Shown here: positions 1-12,442 of the stretch, piece by piece
How the letters are laid out: every line of letters starts with the position of its first letter
Numbering within the stretch: the stretch's first letter is position 1
Origin: Tulasnella sp. 424
Lineage: Eukaryota > Basidiomycota > Agaricomycetes > Cantharellales > Tulasnellaceae
NCBI GenBank assembly: GCA_019633425.1
Contig: WSUB01000001.1
Span: 372,001 to 436,000, forward strand
DNA: 64,000 nucleotides
Direction of reading: 5' to 3'
Made by a program: the position numbers and the translations under genes
The notes under the pieces: model-generated
The model's database searches: none
The model's input: only the letters and a program-made list of their open reading frames with translations
Told to the model about the DNA's origin: nothing

Positions 1-1114
1 CGCTGCTTTCTTCGGGCCCGCTTCTTCTTGATCTCTTCTTCCGTGCGAATGTTGAAGATCTCCACGGAGCGGTCATGGGATTGCACAGCAAGATAGGGCT
101 CAGAGGGGTGGAAAGATATTTGAGATACGCGATGATGCAAAGTTAGCGGAAGCGTTCCGAGGGGATTGATCAATTTTGTGAGCTGAAGGGTTCCGCATCA
201 GTGGTATTCTGTATCCTTGCTGCAGCGTACGGACCTCTCCAGACTCGTTTGTCCTGACACCTTCCCCAAGACCGTCGGAGTCGATGCTCCAGGCTTTCAG
301 TTCTCCATCCGTACTTCCAGTAAAAATTAGTTCTCCAACAGGATCAACATCCATTGACCAAATCTCTGCTTGGTGCGCCACGACGGTCTGCATACAGTGC
401 TGTGTGGTCAGGTCCCAGAGTTTCATGAATGTATCTCTTGACGTAGAGATCAAGAATCCAGGTGAGGCTGAACTGGAGCTCGAAGTGGCTGGGGCTGGGA
501 TGATGAATCGAAGGGCGGTTACTGGGCCACGATGACCGCGTAGTCTGTCCATCCGTTAAACCAAAGACTCGCGTAAGAAAGGGTAAAGAGCTTGCCTGAA
601 TAACCCTGTCTCCCCTTCTATATCCCACAAGATGATGTCGGTGTCTTGGGATGCTGAGGCGATTCGAGCACCTTGCTCGTCGAAGGCCAACGCGGTAACG
701 GCTCGTTTGTGGCCATTGAAGGTGACAATTACGGTTCCAGTCGTCGAATCCCATAGTCTTAGAGATCCGTCTGCGTAACCAACGGCATATATATTTTTCT
801 TGGGCGAATTAAGGACGCAAGTAACTTCCGATCGGTGACCAGTTTCGTGCCACATAGCCATCTGCGGATACCGGTGAGAGTAAAGCCAATACCACGGGCG
901 TAGTAGCATACCATTTGGCCCTTCTTTACATCCCATACCAGAATATCTTCCAATGCGGGAACATATGCATGCTTCCCATCGAATATGGAGTTGGCGCCTG
1001 GGCTACAAACCAGACCGAATGCCTAAGTAGGCATAAATAAGCAAGCAATTCCAAAGTCTCTACAGCACAGATACTTACCTGGGTCGGCCCATGTCGCTGA
1101 TAAGCCTTGAGCAT
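1..1114 (-). CDS. UTP12: UTP12/DIP2 (WDR3), U3 snoRNP WD40 protein, 3' end outside window
   Basis: WD40 scaffold of the UTP-B subcomplex of the small-subunit processome, acting in the nucleolus on 18S pre-rRNA. The ATG at 1114 opens MLKAYQRHGPTQ, followed by a GTAAGT donor; the next exon resumes AFGLVCSP and then LEDILVWDVKKGQMV, the usual opening of the Dip2/WDR3 propeller. Later exons carry more WD blades (LRLWDSTTGTV, TDIILWDIEGE, FMKLWDLTTQH). Near the window edge the reading frame reaches SVEIFNIRTEEEIKKK, the lysine-rich region that follows the first propeller in this family. The C-terminal propeller and Utp12 domain lie outside. It is divergent from the aminopeptidase gene with only about 140 bp between the two start codons, so the promoter is probably shared. 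Family assignment is firm; exact intron ends are by eye. Confidence 0.9.
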
Positions 1115-1256
1115 CAAGGAGGATTGTACCGAAGGAAAATATGAGGAGACCCTTTCACAAACATTGGCAATCAACGGCACGACCCGGACTTGCCGGACGT
1201 ACCGCGCGCACATGTTAAACTCGAGTCGAACCTCACCTCTTCCTTCACCCTAGCCC
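1115..1256. promoter_or_regulatory. Short divergent promoter, UTP12 / aspartyl aminopeptidase
   Basis: Only 142 bp separate the start codons of two outward-facing genes. A pyrimidine-rich stretch precedes the aminopeptidase ATG. I see no clear TATA box. The promoter role is inferred from position only. Confidence 0.5.
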
Positions 1257-3181
1257 ATGACAGCAATGACTTCGAGAACGATCAACGGTCCCAGAGCGGC
1301 TAAGGCATTCATCAACTTTGTCAACGCTTCGCCAACCCCTTTCCATGCTGTTCAGTCGGCATCCGCCCTGCTCGATGAAGCCGGATTCAAGCGCGTCGAC
1401 GAAGGGGCCAACTGGGAGAAGGACTTGACGGCAGGATCGAAATTTTATTACACTCGGTGATACTATTAATAAGTTAATGGCCCACCCTTTCCAACTGACT
1501 AATCGGATCTATTGGGCTGCAGAAATCAATCCTCGTTACTTGCGTTCACCATCCCATCCAGTGGCTTCAAGGAGGGAACTGGTGTCTCAGTCGTGGCCAC
1601 GCATACAGATAGTCCTAACCTACGGGTTCGTCCTATCAGCAAGCGATCGAAGGCAGGATACTTGCAGGGTGAGCACATAGACGCTTAGGTCCTTCCGGAT
1701 TCATCGTTCCCACCGTTTCTTCCTTCGCAGTTGGAGTAGAGACGTATGGAGGGGGTATCTGGCACTCCTGGTTCGATCGCGACCTCTCCTTGGCCGGTCG
1801 TGTCATCGTCTCTTCCAAATCTTCCGAGTCTACAAACGATCCAGCTGTCCTTCCCGAATTTACATCCAAACTCGTTCGCATCGACCGGCCCGTTCTTCGC
1901 ATCCCGACTCTCGCTATCCATTTGGATCGTGGAGTCAATGATGCGTTCAAGTTCAACAACGAGTCCGAATTCATTCCCATCCTTGGGCTGATTTCATCAC
2001 AGTTGAATGGCAGCCGGGCTGCACCAGCCCGACCAAAGAAGGATGACGACTCTGATAGTGAGCCACCCACACCCTCACCATCCGGCAATTCGAAGCATCA
2101 TCCGGCCTTGCTTCAGCTTCTTGCAGAGGAGCTGTCTGTAGCACCTGAGGATGTGGAGGACTTTGAGCTGTCAGTCGTCTTGTCTCACCTTGTCTCAACC
2201 ATCGGCTAACATGCTATTCATAGCCAACTGTACGACACTCAACCAGCAAGCTTGGGCGGAGTGAACAATGAGTTCATCTTCTCTCCTCGAATGGATAATC
2301 TTTACTCCACCTTCGCTGCTGTTGAAGGGTTGGTCAGATTTGCCAAGCAAACGTCCTTCGGGGCGCTTGAGGGCAACATCAATGCTATTGCTCTCTTTAA
2401 CCACGAAGAGGTCAGTGCGCGCGCTCCGTCTGTTCAGATTTAGGAGCTCATCTCGAATGATAAGATTGGTTCCGTCAGCACATCGGGAGCACAATCATCC
2501 CTCGTTCCGAACTTCCTCTCTCGTCTCTCCCCTACTCCGGCACAACTCGCAAGCACCATAAGCAAGTCATTCCTCGTCAGTGCTGATATGGGCCACGCTG
2601 TACACCCGAGCTACACCGCCAAATTCGAAGAGAACCATCGTCCAAAAATGAATGAAGGCGTTGTGCTCAAAGTGAATGCAAACCAAAGGTGCGAGGGTGA
2701 TCATCTCATCCATTTCTAACCGCATCTCAACTCAGTCCCCGTTTATTCCTTTTTTCCTCCCGTCCTTCCCTTAGGTATGCCACCGACGCTTGGGGAAGCT
2801 TCCTAATCCGCAAGCTCGTGGAACGCAAGGGTGGCAAAGTGCAGGAGTTTGAAGTGCGAAACGATATGTAAGACTGAGGATCCTTACAGCTTGGCGCTTC
2901 AATTCTCAAGGTTCTTTTGTCTCTCTAGGCCCTGTGGTTCAACTGTCGGACCCATGTTGAGCAAGATGGGTGTCCGTACTGTTGACGTCGGCATGGCCAT
3001 GCTGTCGATGCACTCCATTCGGGAAACGGTAAGCCAGATTAGACGAGACATTACCACAACCAGTGAACTGAGTCGAGGTTCTTCGTAGGCGGGTTCCCAT
3101 GACGTCCAGAACTACGTCGACTTGTTCGAGTCATTCTTTGAGGGCTTCACTTCACTAGATAAGAGCCTCCGGGTTGACTGA
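1257..3181 (+). CDS. Aspartyl aminopeptidase (peptidase family M18)
   Basis: Cytosolic or vacuolar di-zinc aminopeptidase that removes N-terminal Asp/Glu, like mammalian DNPEP and yeast Ape4. After splicing, all M18 signature blocks appear in order: AFINFVNASPTPFHAV near the N terminus, THTDSPNLR (zinc His), LDRGVNDAFKFN, LFNHEEV (catalytic and zinc Glu pair), SADMGHAVHPSY (zinc Asp) and MLSMHSIRE (final His). The start at 1257 fits the usual N terminus of the family, and the stop is at 3179-3181 after ESFFEGFTSLD. At least six introns are needed; the first joins FYYTR to NQSSLLAF. A Ser/Pro/acidic insert (about PKKDDDSDSEPPTPSPS) lies in the middle, where fungal members vary. It converges on the dynamin gene. 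Confidence 0.93.
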
Positions 3182-3338
3182 GCGAAATTCGGGCCCGAGA
3201 TATAGCAAACGGAATGCGTATAAGATCTTAAGGCTCGATGTATAGTCGTACAGATCTTGTCTAAATAGTAGCCACGATTCTGGAAAGCGTTAAGGGGTTA
3301 ATCCTGGGCCCAGGTCAAACGAACAGTTGCATGATCAC

Positions 3339-6314
3339 TCACTCCTCAGCTTTGTTCAGAGCTGTTAGCATCTGGCGAACCTCAGAACGCCGCCTGACGA
3401 CGTGCTCACTCTCCTTCAGAAGATCATCCAAAACCTCGGGCTTATAGAGTTCCTTCAACAGTTCTTTCTGGATGTTATCCTTCGCGTAAGTAACGAGGGA
3501 GAAGGAAATGCTCTTCGGAATGACATCGATAATGAGTCGTTTGATAATGTTGAAGTAAGAAGTGATGAGCATTTCTGAGGAGACGTGTCAGGAGGTGAAA
3601 CACTGGACAGTAAACGCAGGACAGCTCACTGATGACTTCGGTTTCAAGCTTCTCCCGGTCGGTGAAAGCGCTTTGGGGGCGGATGGTAGGCGGCGGCTGA
3701 TCCATAATAGCTAATGCCGGATTTGGGGCCTATGGGATCTCTGAGCTGAGACGTCCTCAAAGGAATTCCTGGTTGCGCACCTGTTCCGTCGTAGGAGTAC
3801 CTGTACCTGAAAGCCTCTTTGCGGCAGTCGTAACCTTCTTCGACTGGAAGAAACTACCGAAGAAGCGAGTCTCTTCCTTCGGAGGATCGACTCCTAAATC
3901 TCTTCCAGCGTTTACAGTAGCTGGAGTAATCCGGCCAGAGCGAGGATCATTCAATGGTGTTGGCGGTCGTTGCGCGTTCATTTTTTCAGTGACGATAGCC
4001 ATAGCCTAAATGAATGGCCTGGTTAGGCAAGTCCTAGCAGTCATTTGCACACTGTAATTACCGTATGGCCGCTGAGGAAGTCGGGGTTGGTAGTATTGAG
4101 GTACGCTGCCTGCATGGCCACGACATCCGAGACGAGTTTGGTGGTTGGGGTCATGGCTTGGCGGAAGAAGTTGATTATAACAGAAGCAAACATCCTTTCC
4201 AAAGCCGGGAAACGTTTGAGAGTGGGCTAAAGCAGGCGGCTGATCAGTTTGGCTTGGTTCGACGACTTAGGGTAATGCTCGTTACCATCTTGCCAAGAAT
4301 CTGCGTCTGGATTCTTGTCAGCTCGTCGTAAATCAACTGACAGCACTTGAGACTTGGTTCTTCCAGTCTCCGGATCTGTTTCTTCACAATCACTTCGAAT
4401 GCAGCGGTGCCCACGAAGAGGGCCTGTTGATGACTGAGTAAACGGCTAGAACTGCGCAGCAACAAAAGCTATGCCCACCGGAGTTGATCCCGAGCTATTA
4501 TATAAGATGGTTCTAATATCACCGTCTTGAACTTGATCGAAGGGGTCGATGGACTTGATAGCATTGCTGAACAGTTCATGGAATACAAAGCCGATTCGAG
4601 CACCTTTGTCCAGCTCGCTCACGCTCAAGTCGTTTGTAGTACCGTCGATAGCATTCCGGAATTCGTGGTCGAAGAAAGTGATGGCAGAAAGCACGATGTT
4701 AGCCTGGATATAATCTGCTCGTCAGCAGAGGAAAGCCATATGATCCATCGGCACACCCACCGCGTTATCTTCACCAGGACCACCTCCGAGCTGTAACAAT
4801 TCCGCTTGATGTTGCTTCTTCTGCTCCTCAATCCTTGCCTTGATGTCCGGTAAGGTTGATTTGATGTGATGCATAAGAATCTATTTCGAGGTTGCACACG
4901 TTTAGCGTCGACCCTGCATTCCGGGCCTCAGACCAACCAAGTTCAATCGCTTGGCCAAGTAAGGTGTGCCGCAATAAGCCGCCTTCCCGGAATATGCGTC
5001 GTGAGTTTCGAAGAATTGACGTTCGTATTCTAGTGCGACACTAATTGCTTTATTGGTGTCGATGTCGCGTTGCCCTCGATTTACGACCTAGCGAGTGAAA
5101 AAAAGGCTCAGCCTCGTGCTGGTTATAGGCAAAACAGTGCCTGGATAAAACTCACCGGAACGTAGCCAAGACGCAAAGGAATACTGAGCAATACTTCTCA
5201 TAAGCTGATGACCTCCCAACGGCAGAGTAGCACTCACATTCGACCAGCGAGAATATCGATGACATTCGTGCCACGATCCATAAGGTCGATCTTCGTTAGA
5301 ACGCCGATGGTCCGTAGACCCTCAGGGTCAACTTCACGAGCAAGCTTAAGACCGTCGCTAGGCAATAAAGTACATCAGTCGACTAGGTCAGAGGATGTTT
5401 AACATGTGAACTGTACCTGTTGGCGAGATCGGTGTTGGCTGCGGTGACGGCAAGCTAGAACGGCAGGCGTGTCCATAGGGATGGTATGCAAAGTTTATGG
5501 TCAGGAGACACTTACTATAATAGCGTTTGGTTTAGAAATGTACTTGAGTAACATGTCCTTAATCTGCCGTTCGATGTCTTTCGGCTGATCGCCAACTGGC
5601 ACCTTGGTTAGACCTGGCAAGTCAACCAGCGTCAAAGTAACGACATTCGGAGAAAAGATTCGTAAGTTGATGGGAACAGGTGAAATTCCTGAAAGTTGCG
5701 ATTTAGTCGCTTGTTGCTTCGTTCAATAGGAGGCGTAGTAGTACCCGCGTTCTTTCCCGTCTTCGCCTCCGTATCTCTAACGATCTCGTCTCTAATCTTG
5801 TTGAAGTCGAAGAATTTCTGCCCTGGAAGGTGGAGGAACTCGCCCCATTCGTCAGGATTCGAGTTGCCATCTGCCGCGGGTTTGTTGGCGGCGGCGGGTC
5901 GATTGATCAGTTGGAGGACCAAAGGCCGACGGGTGACGATGCCTGTTCCCCGTGGAAGAAAATCTCTTCCTACGATGTTCTAGTATGTTTTTGAATGTCA
6001 GATCAAGTGCAGCTTAAAAGTCTATGGCTGTGACTGACTTCAAGGACTGAACTCTTGCCGCTGAAACAAAGTTTGAGGGTTACTTATCGATTACGGATTG
6101 CGATTGAAAGACCCACCTCGACTGAGATCCAAGTACACATATTTGAGGTAGGTCGATGGCCGAGGCTGTGGTCCCTACTGTGCTGAAAACATCCTATTGT
6201 GGATCCCGAACGTTAGAGCAATTCCGAATTGACATAAGCGATTTTGCTTGCCTGTAGTCTGTTGACAATCTGGACGATCTCTACGCCAAGACCTGCGCCA
6301 GTTTTTGAAGCCAT
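3339..6314 (-). CDS. VPS1: Dynamin-related GTPase, Vps1 type
   Basis: Large GTPase that assembles on membranes and drives fission in vacuolar/endosomal sorting and peroxisome division. The first exon reads [21 protein letters not shown]; the next encodes the P-loop block [13 protein letters not shown], followed by the switch-I region [11 protein letters not shown], the G3 motif [14 protein letters not shown] and the G4 motif TKIDLMDRG. The middle domain follows, then a variable Pro-rich segment ending in [10 protein letters not shown], and a C-terminal GED ([15 protein letters not shown] ... [14 protein letters not shown]). There is no PH or proline-rich tail, so it is not classical dynamin. 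The FGSFF-type insert just before the GED is what I associate with Vps1 rather than Dnm1; that distinction is inference. It has about ten short introns. Stop at 3339-3341, start at 6312-6314. Confidence 0.9.
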
Positions 6315-6630
6315 AGAAGAGTGGTGAGGGAGAGCGTTGTTGAAGTTGAGGTAAACGAAGAGAAGGTTGTAGTGGCACGGGAACGCGCGGCGCAGGCACT
6401 GCGGTGCTGCGAATTCCCTAGTTCGGCAAACTCCGGACGGCGTTTCTCGTTACTATTACATATAACATTCCAAGACAGTCAGACAAACTATTACAGGTAC
6501 TATTCTCACAAGGAATTACAGCGAACAACGTCGAAGTATCAAAGAGCGAATAAAAAGAACAATGCGCAAAGCAAGAGTGCAGTGGGGGTGATATCCGATG
6601 CGATGATGTGGCAGTGATATGGTGCCAAAG

Positions 6631-7759
6631 TTAAGGTCGTCCACCAGGGCGACTCGTGTCAACCTGAATAATGTTGGAGAGCATTGAAACGTACGCCTCT
6701 TCGTCCGCCATTTGCTCGTCGCCACTATCATCATCGCAGTCCGCGTATTGGCCTTCTTGCATTATATATCGGGCTTCCTCTTCATCGTCGTCCCATTCTT
6801 CTTCGTCGTCGTCTTCGTCATCAGAGTCACCCTTGAAGTTCCTGTAGCGAGCGGTGATAAGTCTCAGGGGACCTGGAAGCTAGATCTAGTACTAACATAA
6901 AAGCTAATATCTTAGCGCGCATCTCTGCTTCGCTGAGGCCAGCTCGGGCAGCTTGCGTTGATGGGGGTCTCAGCGCTTCCAATTTAGCCTTGCGGGCTTC
7001 GACTTTCTCGCGTTGCGCTGCAGCCTTCTCAAACTCAACCTGTTCCCTCTGGATGGTCTCATCTAAATCCATAGCTTGGATCTTGCTCGACCTATGCTTC
7101 GACTGAGGGTTAACCTAACGTCATGAGTGGCTGTCAGCACGTGTTCCGAAAATGAAGGCGTAATAAAAGAGAACCGTATGACTTACCAATGGTTGCGCAA
7201 CGATGCGAGCCTTCGTCGTGGTGAAGAAATGTGTTGTCGGACTAGAGGACAGAGGAACAGAAGCTCCAAAGGGAGTGTTCGGGTCGTTGGAGGACATCGG
7301 GGATACCGGCGACACACCACCACCACCATTGGACGATGAAGCGTCGGAGGTCCATCGATAGTTCACTGGCTTGGAGTTGCTGGGACCTGGCTGATTATAG
7401 GAAGGAAGTGCATCAAGGCTCAGATGCTGTACCCCCTGAGCGATAGTCGATATGTTAGCCTGAGACAATTGCTGTATCCGACTATCAATCTGCGCTATAC
7501 GGTTTTGCACTTGATGCCGAACTTCAGAGGGACATCTATTAGTTTTTAAAGACAACAATCAGCACCGACGGCCAAGGGAGTCGACTATGATGTACACATA
7601 CGTAGGGCCGAGGTGAAGTAATGTGCGGGAACGAAGGGCTTGCAGCTCCGGAATAGAGGAATACTCATTAACAGGCTTCACCTTGCTGACCCTCTTGGAT
7701 GGGAGTATACCTGGTATGGACATGGTTGACGATGGTGGAAGGGATTGGGGACTAAGCAT
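6631..7759 (-). CDS. Unrecognised protein with charged helix and very acidic C terminus
   Basis: I do not recognise this gene. Spliced exons give a short basic N terminus (MSIPGILPSKRVSKVKPV), a helix-prone block (EVRHQVQNRIAQIDSRIQQL), a Ser/Pro/Gly-rich linker, a strongly charged helix (QREQVEFEKAAAQREK) with a conserved-looking SEAEMRAKILAFM, then after a GTTAGT intron a segment NFKGDSDDEDDDEEE leading to EAYVSMLSNIIQVDTSRPGG and a stop at 6631-6633. The start is uncertain: ATGs at 7759 and 7723 lie downstream of a CACGTG site (about 7853), while an in-frame ATG at 7855 overlaps that site and is less likely. The acidic tail suggests a nuclear or chromatin/RNP partner, but that is a guess. 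It is co-oriented with the dynamin gene. Confidence 0.6.
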
Positions 7760-7859
7760 CGAGTACTTGAAGAGGAGGAGGTGGTGGTGAGGGGGACCAT
7801 AGCAGGAGAGCATCGAAACTCCCGCTGTTCTTATAGGCCGGTCAGGCAGCCCCACGTGC

Positions 7860-8497
7860 CACTTCCCGCGCGGGGGAATGAGTTGCGCGTTGCTTCGGCG
7901 TTGCCTCTCACTTCACTCCGCCCAAACTAAAGCCAGCTCACTGCTCCCTTCTCGGAGCTCTACTGCGGGTTAGGGATAGTGGCGAGAGGGATAGTGATTG
8001 GGCAGCACACGGTGGAAGAAAGTCGGCACCGACGAAAGGCGGGCATGCTCTAAGCATAGCCTCGGACCCTGGCAATAGATGGAGGCCTGAATCGCTGCTA
8101 CTGATGCGGTGGATAAGTAGACAAGTGGTTTTGCGAGCTTTCTATAGGTGAATGTCGGCCACACCATGTCGTCGAGGAGTGGACCTTCAACAGGGGACAA
8201 TCTAGCCGTATCTGGCAGGAGAATACTTACTCCGAAATTGATCAGAAGCAGCCCAAAGGCACGCTCCCTGAGAGGTTGAATCACCGTCCCGGGAAGTACC
8301 TTGAGCTTGTCAGATATCGGCCATTCGGGTCAATTCCTGACAGTTGCACTGCGAGCTTCGTTGATTTTCCGCCACGTTTGCATCAGACCCACAACGACAA
8401 TGATCACCTGCGTCGCAAACTCCAGCGGTCGTGCAATAATAAATAATGAACCGTAAGATACACATCGAGACTGTATAAATCAACCATATGTAGCAGC
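7860..8497. other. Intergenic stretch, no supported gene
   Basis: About 640 bp between the acidic unknown and the ferredoxin gene. It holds the promoter of the former and the 3' region of the latter. A minus-strand ORF at 7970-8284 (104 codons) has no recognisable motif and no convincing splice partners, so I leave it unannotated. Confidence 0.5.
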
Positions 8498-9388
<891 letters not shown>

Positions 9389-9780
9389 CGCGAGATCCTG
9401 TGTTCGTGGTTAGACTAGGACGTGGGTTGGGGAGGAGAGTTTTCGGCTGACGGAACAGGAGTCGAACTTGTGGGAAACCCGTTCCCTTGGTCAGCGGCCA
9501 ACAAGGTGACGCGTATTTCAGGGGCCCGAGTCATGAGTACCTTCTGGTCATTACTCCTGCTTTCCTACTCATTCTCGACATCGTAGGGCACCGGACCGCG
9601 CTCGGCCTCAGCTGGGGGAAGATTCTAGCCGAAGGGCCGCAAGACATCGGGAGGTCGCCGAACTTCCATTTCTGTATATTTTCTGTGGCGCTGGAATCGC
9701 CACGTGATCGTCGTGGTCCGACGGGCGAGATTGCAACTCCGTAACCCCCTCTTCGCCTCGATCCCCCACCAAGTGCAGTT
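9389..9780. promoter_or_regulatory. Divergent promoter YAH1 / gamma-tubulin with CACGTGA
   Basis: The 392 bp between the two start codons contain a CACGTGA element at 9701-9707, about 75 bp before the gamma-tubulin ATG. The CACGTG core is bound by bHLH factors in fungi; function here is inferred from motif and position. Confidence 0.45.
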
Positions 9781-11740
9781 ATGCCGCGCGAAATAGTGAC
9801 AGTCCAGCTTGGGCAGTGTGGAAATCAAGGTTAGCCGGTAAACGTGTAACTTTAAAAGAGCCACCGGTTGACCCACCCGGGGTTGCAAAGTCGGATCGGT
9901 GTTCTGGCAGCGGCTCTGTGCGGAGCATGGCATCAACAACGAAGGCATATTAGAGGAATGGGCGACCGATGGAGGAGACAGGAAGGACGTTTTCTTCTAT
10001 CAAGCAGATGACGAGCATTACATTCCGCGTGCTATCTTGGTCGACCTTGAACCCAGGGTGCGTCCTGTCCTCCGGCGCACCACGCTGATGACCCACCTAA
10101 CACATCGTTCTAAACAGGTGGTGAACAGCATCCTTTCATCTTCACATAGAGCTTTGTACAACCCAGAAAATATTTTCGTGTCAAAGGTGCGCGTTTTTCG
10201 CTGCCAATGGCGGAACCTTGACTGAGAGGTCCGACGCGTCTAGGACGGAGGCGGCGCTGGAAACAACTGGGCGATGGGTTACTCGGCAGGCGAGAAACAC
10301 TATGAAGAGATCATTGAGATGGTCGATCGGGAAGCGGAAGGAAGTGACTCCTTGGAGGTCCGCTGTCACGATCACTCTGCGTACTCTGGAGCTGACGAGA
10401 CTGGCGTCGCGCGGTTTCGTAGGGTTTCATGCTCATGCATTCCATCGCTGGCGGCACTGGCTCCGGTCTAGGTTCATTCCTCCTCGAGCGGCTAAACGAC
10501 AAGTTCCCCAAGAAGCTTATCCAGACGTACAGCGTCTTTCCGAACAACACCGCCGACGTCGTAGTGCAGCCGTATAACTCGCTCCTGGCGATGAAGCGGC
10601 TAGCGAATAACGCCGACTCGGTCGTGGTTGTGGACAATGCAGCTTTAACAAGAATCGTCTCGGATCGATTGCACGGAGTGGAGGACGCCGCAGCGAGCTT
10701 TACCCAAGCCAACCAGCTGGTACAGGAGAATCGCTTGAACGATGCTTAAAGTCCGCTGAGCACAAACCCTTCTATTACAGGTTGCCACCGTTATGGCCGC
10801 CAGCACACAAACTCTACGATATCCTGGATACATGAACAATGATCTCGTAGGAATCATTGCCTCTCTGATACCGACTCCGCGGTGCCATTTCCTAACCACC
10901 AGTTATACCCCATTCACGAGTGAATCTATGGATAAGGTGGGCTTGAGCTTCTGTTCCTCCCGACGAACTGGTTTTTTAACGAACCGCCCGGAATCTAGGC
11001 CAAGAGTACTCGGAAAACGACGGTGCTCGACGTCATGCGCCGGTTGCTTCAGCCGAAGAACCGCATGGTCTCAACGTCGCCCTCCAAAACATCTTGCTAT
11101 ATCTCGATTCTCAACATCATTCAAGGTGATGTTGACCCCACCGATGTAAGCTATTTCATTTTATCCGAGGCGGTGTCAGTTGCTAAACGTCGTTCCGTAG
11201 GTCCACCAATCCCTCCTTCGAATCAGAGAAAGACAAATGGCGAACTTCATCCCTTGGGGCCCTGCCTCTATTCAAGTGGCTATTACTCGCAAGTCCCCAT
11301 ACGTCACTACCAGTCATCGCGTGAGCGGCTTGATGTTAGCAAATCACACGAGCATGGCTTCGGTTCGTAACGTCGGGGGTCTTACGAAGGGCTGAGTTGG
11401 CTAACGGAAACGCTCAATAGTTGTGCAAGCGAGCATTGGACCAGTATGACCGATTGCGAAAACGAAATGCATTCTTGGAACAATATAAGCGAGAGAAGCC
11501 ATTTGCGGGCGGGTTCGAGGAGTTTGATGACTCGAGGTAAGAATGATAGCGCTTGGAGTGTGATCAACATATTGACATCGCTTCTCTATTCAGGGCGGTC
11601 GTGGAAGAGTTAATGCGGGAATATATGGCTTGTGAGAGTTCTGACTATATATCATACGTGAGTGCGCTTATTCCCGCAGGAAGGGAAGGTTTTCATGATC
11701 CTGCTTCCATTGATAGGCGGATACCGCAGAGCAGGCTTAG
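9781..11740 (+). CDS. Gamma-tubulin
   Basis: Microtubule nucleator of the gamma-tubulin complex at the spindle pole body. The start [16 protein letters not shown] is the canonical tubulin N terminus. Following exons give [41 protein letters not shown], the tubulin signature GGTGSGLGS and [12 protein letters not shown], then [11 protein letters not shown]. The residues [21 protein letters not shown] and the ending [16 protein letters not shown] identify gamma rather than alpha or beta. It has about nine introns. The C terminus is ambiguous: after DYISY there is a strong GTGAGT donor at about 11658; splicing to the AG before GCTTAG gives a stop at 11738-11740, but read-through would extend the ORF to 11879. 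The family call does not depend on that choice. Confidence 0.92.
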
Positions 11741-11968
11741 CTGCATAGTTATCGCTATTAGTATGTTGTTCAATTATACCCACAGTATTGGTATGCTATT
11801 TGGTCAAGATTTCGTGAAGATAAGGCTACATTTCGAGGGGTATACAGGGTATGGGTATTATAGTCCAGAGGTTGTGTAACGATACAAAGACGCTCCTCGC
11901 GCAACGTTCGGCCCATCATTCCAGTAATATCGCATGCGGCGCAGTTGTTTCCTACAACAGCGGTTCAT

Positions 11969-12442
11969 TTAAATATCCAGGGAAATGACTACGGGTGTGG
12001 AATTTCTGTTGAAGCGGGAAGATGGCTTGAAGGAGGGATGCAGGCCAACTGCTGGTGCAGAGCCCTCGCCGTCAGAGGAATTCGACGAGATGGAGATGCT
12101 GCTTTGGTTCCGTCGGTGCTTCCTAACGAAGTTTTTGGCGAGAGACGGGGGCTGAGACGTGCCGTTTGTGGCATGGTTGGTGGTGTCCATTTCCTTAAGG
12201 GCCTCTTCCAACTTTGCGACCTGAGAATCGGGTTGTGCGCGTTTGGCCGGCGTGGGTCCCTCTGGGTGGATGAATTGGAGGATGCTCCTCGCCCTTCCGC
12301 GCGGTCCAAAGAATGAGCGTAGAGAATGGGGACTTTGGGGAGGGGGAGAGAGGGGAGCAGAGATGACGAGGGTGGGGATAGAGACTGCTGGGATCTCGGT
12401 CTTTGTTGGTGCGGTGGTGAAAATGATTGGAGTGGTAGACAT
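11969..12442 (-). CDS. Small Ser/Pro/Arg-rich hypothetical protein
   Basis: Intronless ORF of 157 codons. I recognise no family. The N terminus is Thr/Pro/Ile-rich (MSTTPIIFTTAPTKTEIPA), followed by RSFFGPRGRARS, a short helix KLEEALKEMD, then LAKNFVRKHRRNQSS with a Ser-rich low-complexity tail. The composition suggests a disordered, possibly phosphorylated protein. Support is only the length of the open frame, codon character and an isolated position between convergent gamma-tubulin and unassigned DNA. An overlapping opposite-strand ORF at 11945-12316 looks like its shadow. Confidence 0.45.
   Translation of the reverse strand: MSTTPIIFTTAPTKTEIPAVSIPTLVISAPLSPPPQSPHSLRSFFGPRGRARSILQFIHPEGPTPAKRAQPDSQVAKLEEALKEMDTTNHATNGTSQPPSLAKNFVRKHRRNQSSISISSNSSDGEGSAPAVGLHPSFKPSSRFNRNSTPVVISLDI

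Noticed and set aside
7970..8284. Minus-strand ORF of 104 codons between the acidic unknown and YAH1
   Set aside because: No motif, no splice partners and no conserved composition; probably intergenic.
9450..9530. tRNA-like B-box (AGTTCGACTCC) on the minus strand upstream of gamma-tubulin
   Set aside because: The T-arm has a mismatch, no matching 5' acceptor strand or A-box could be found, and the cloverleaf does not close.
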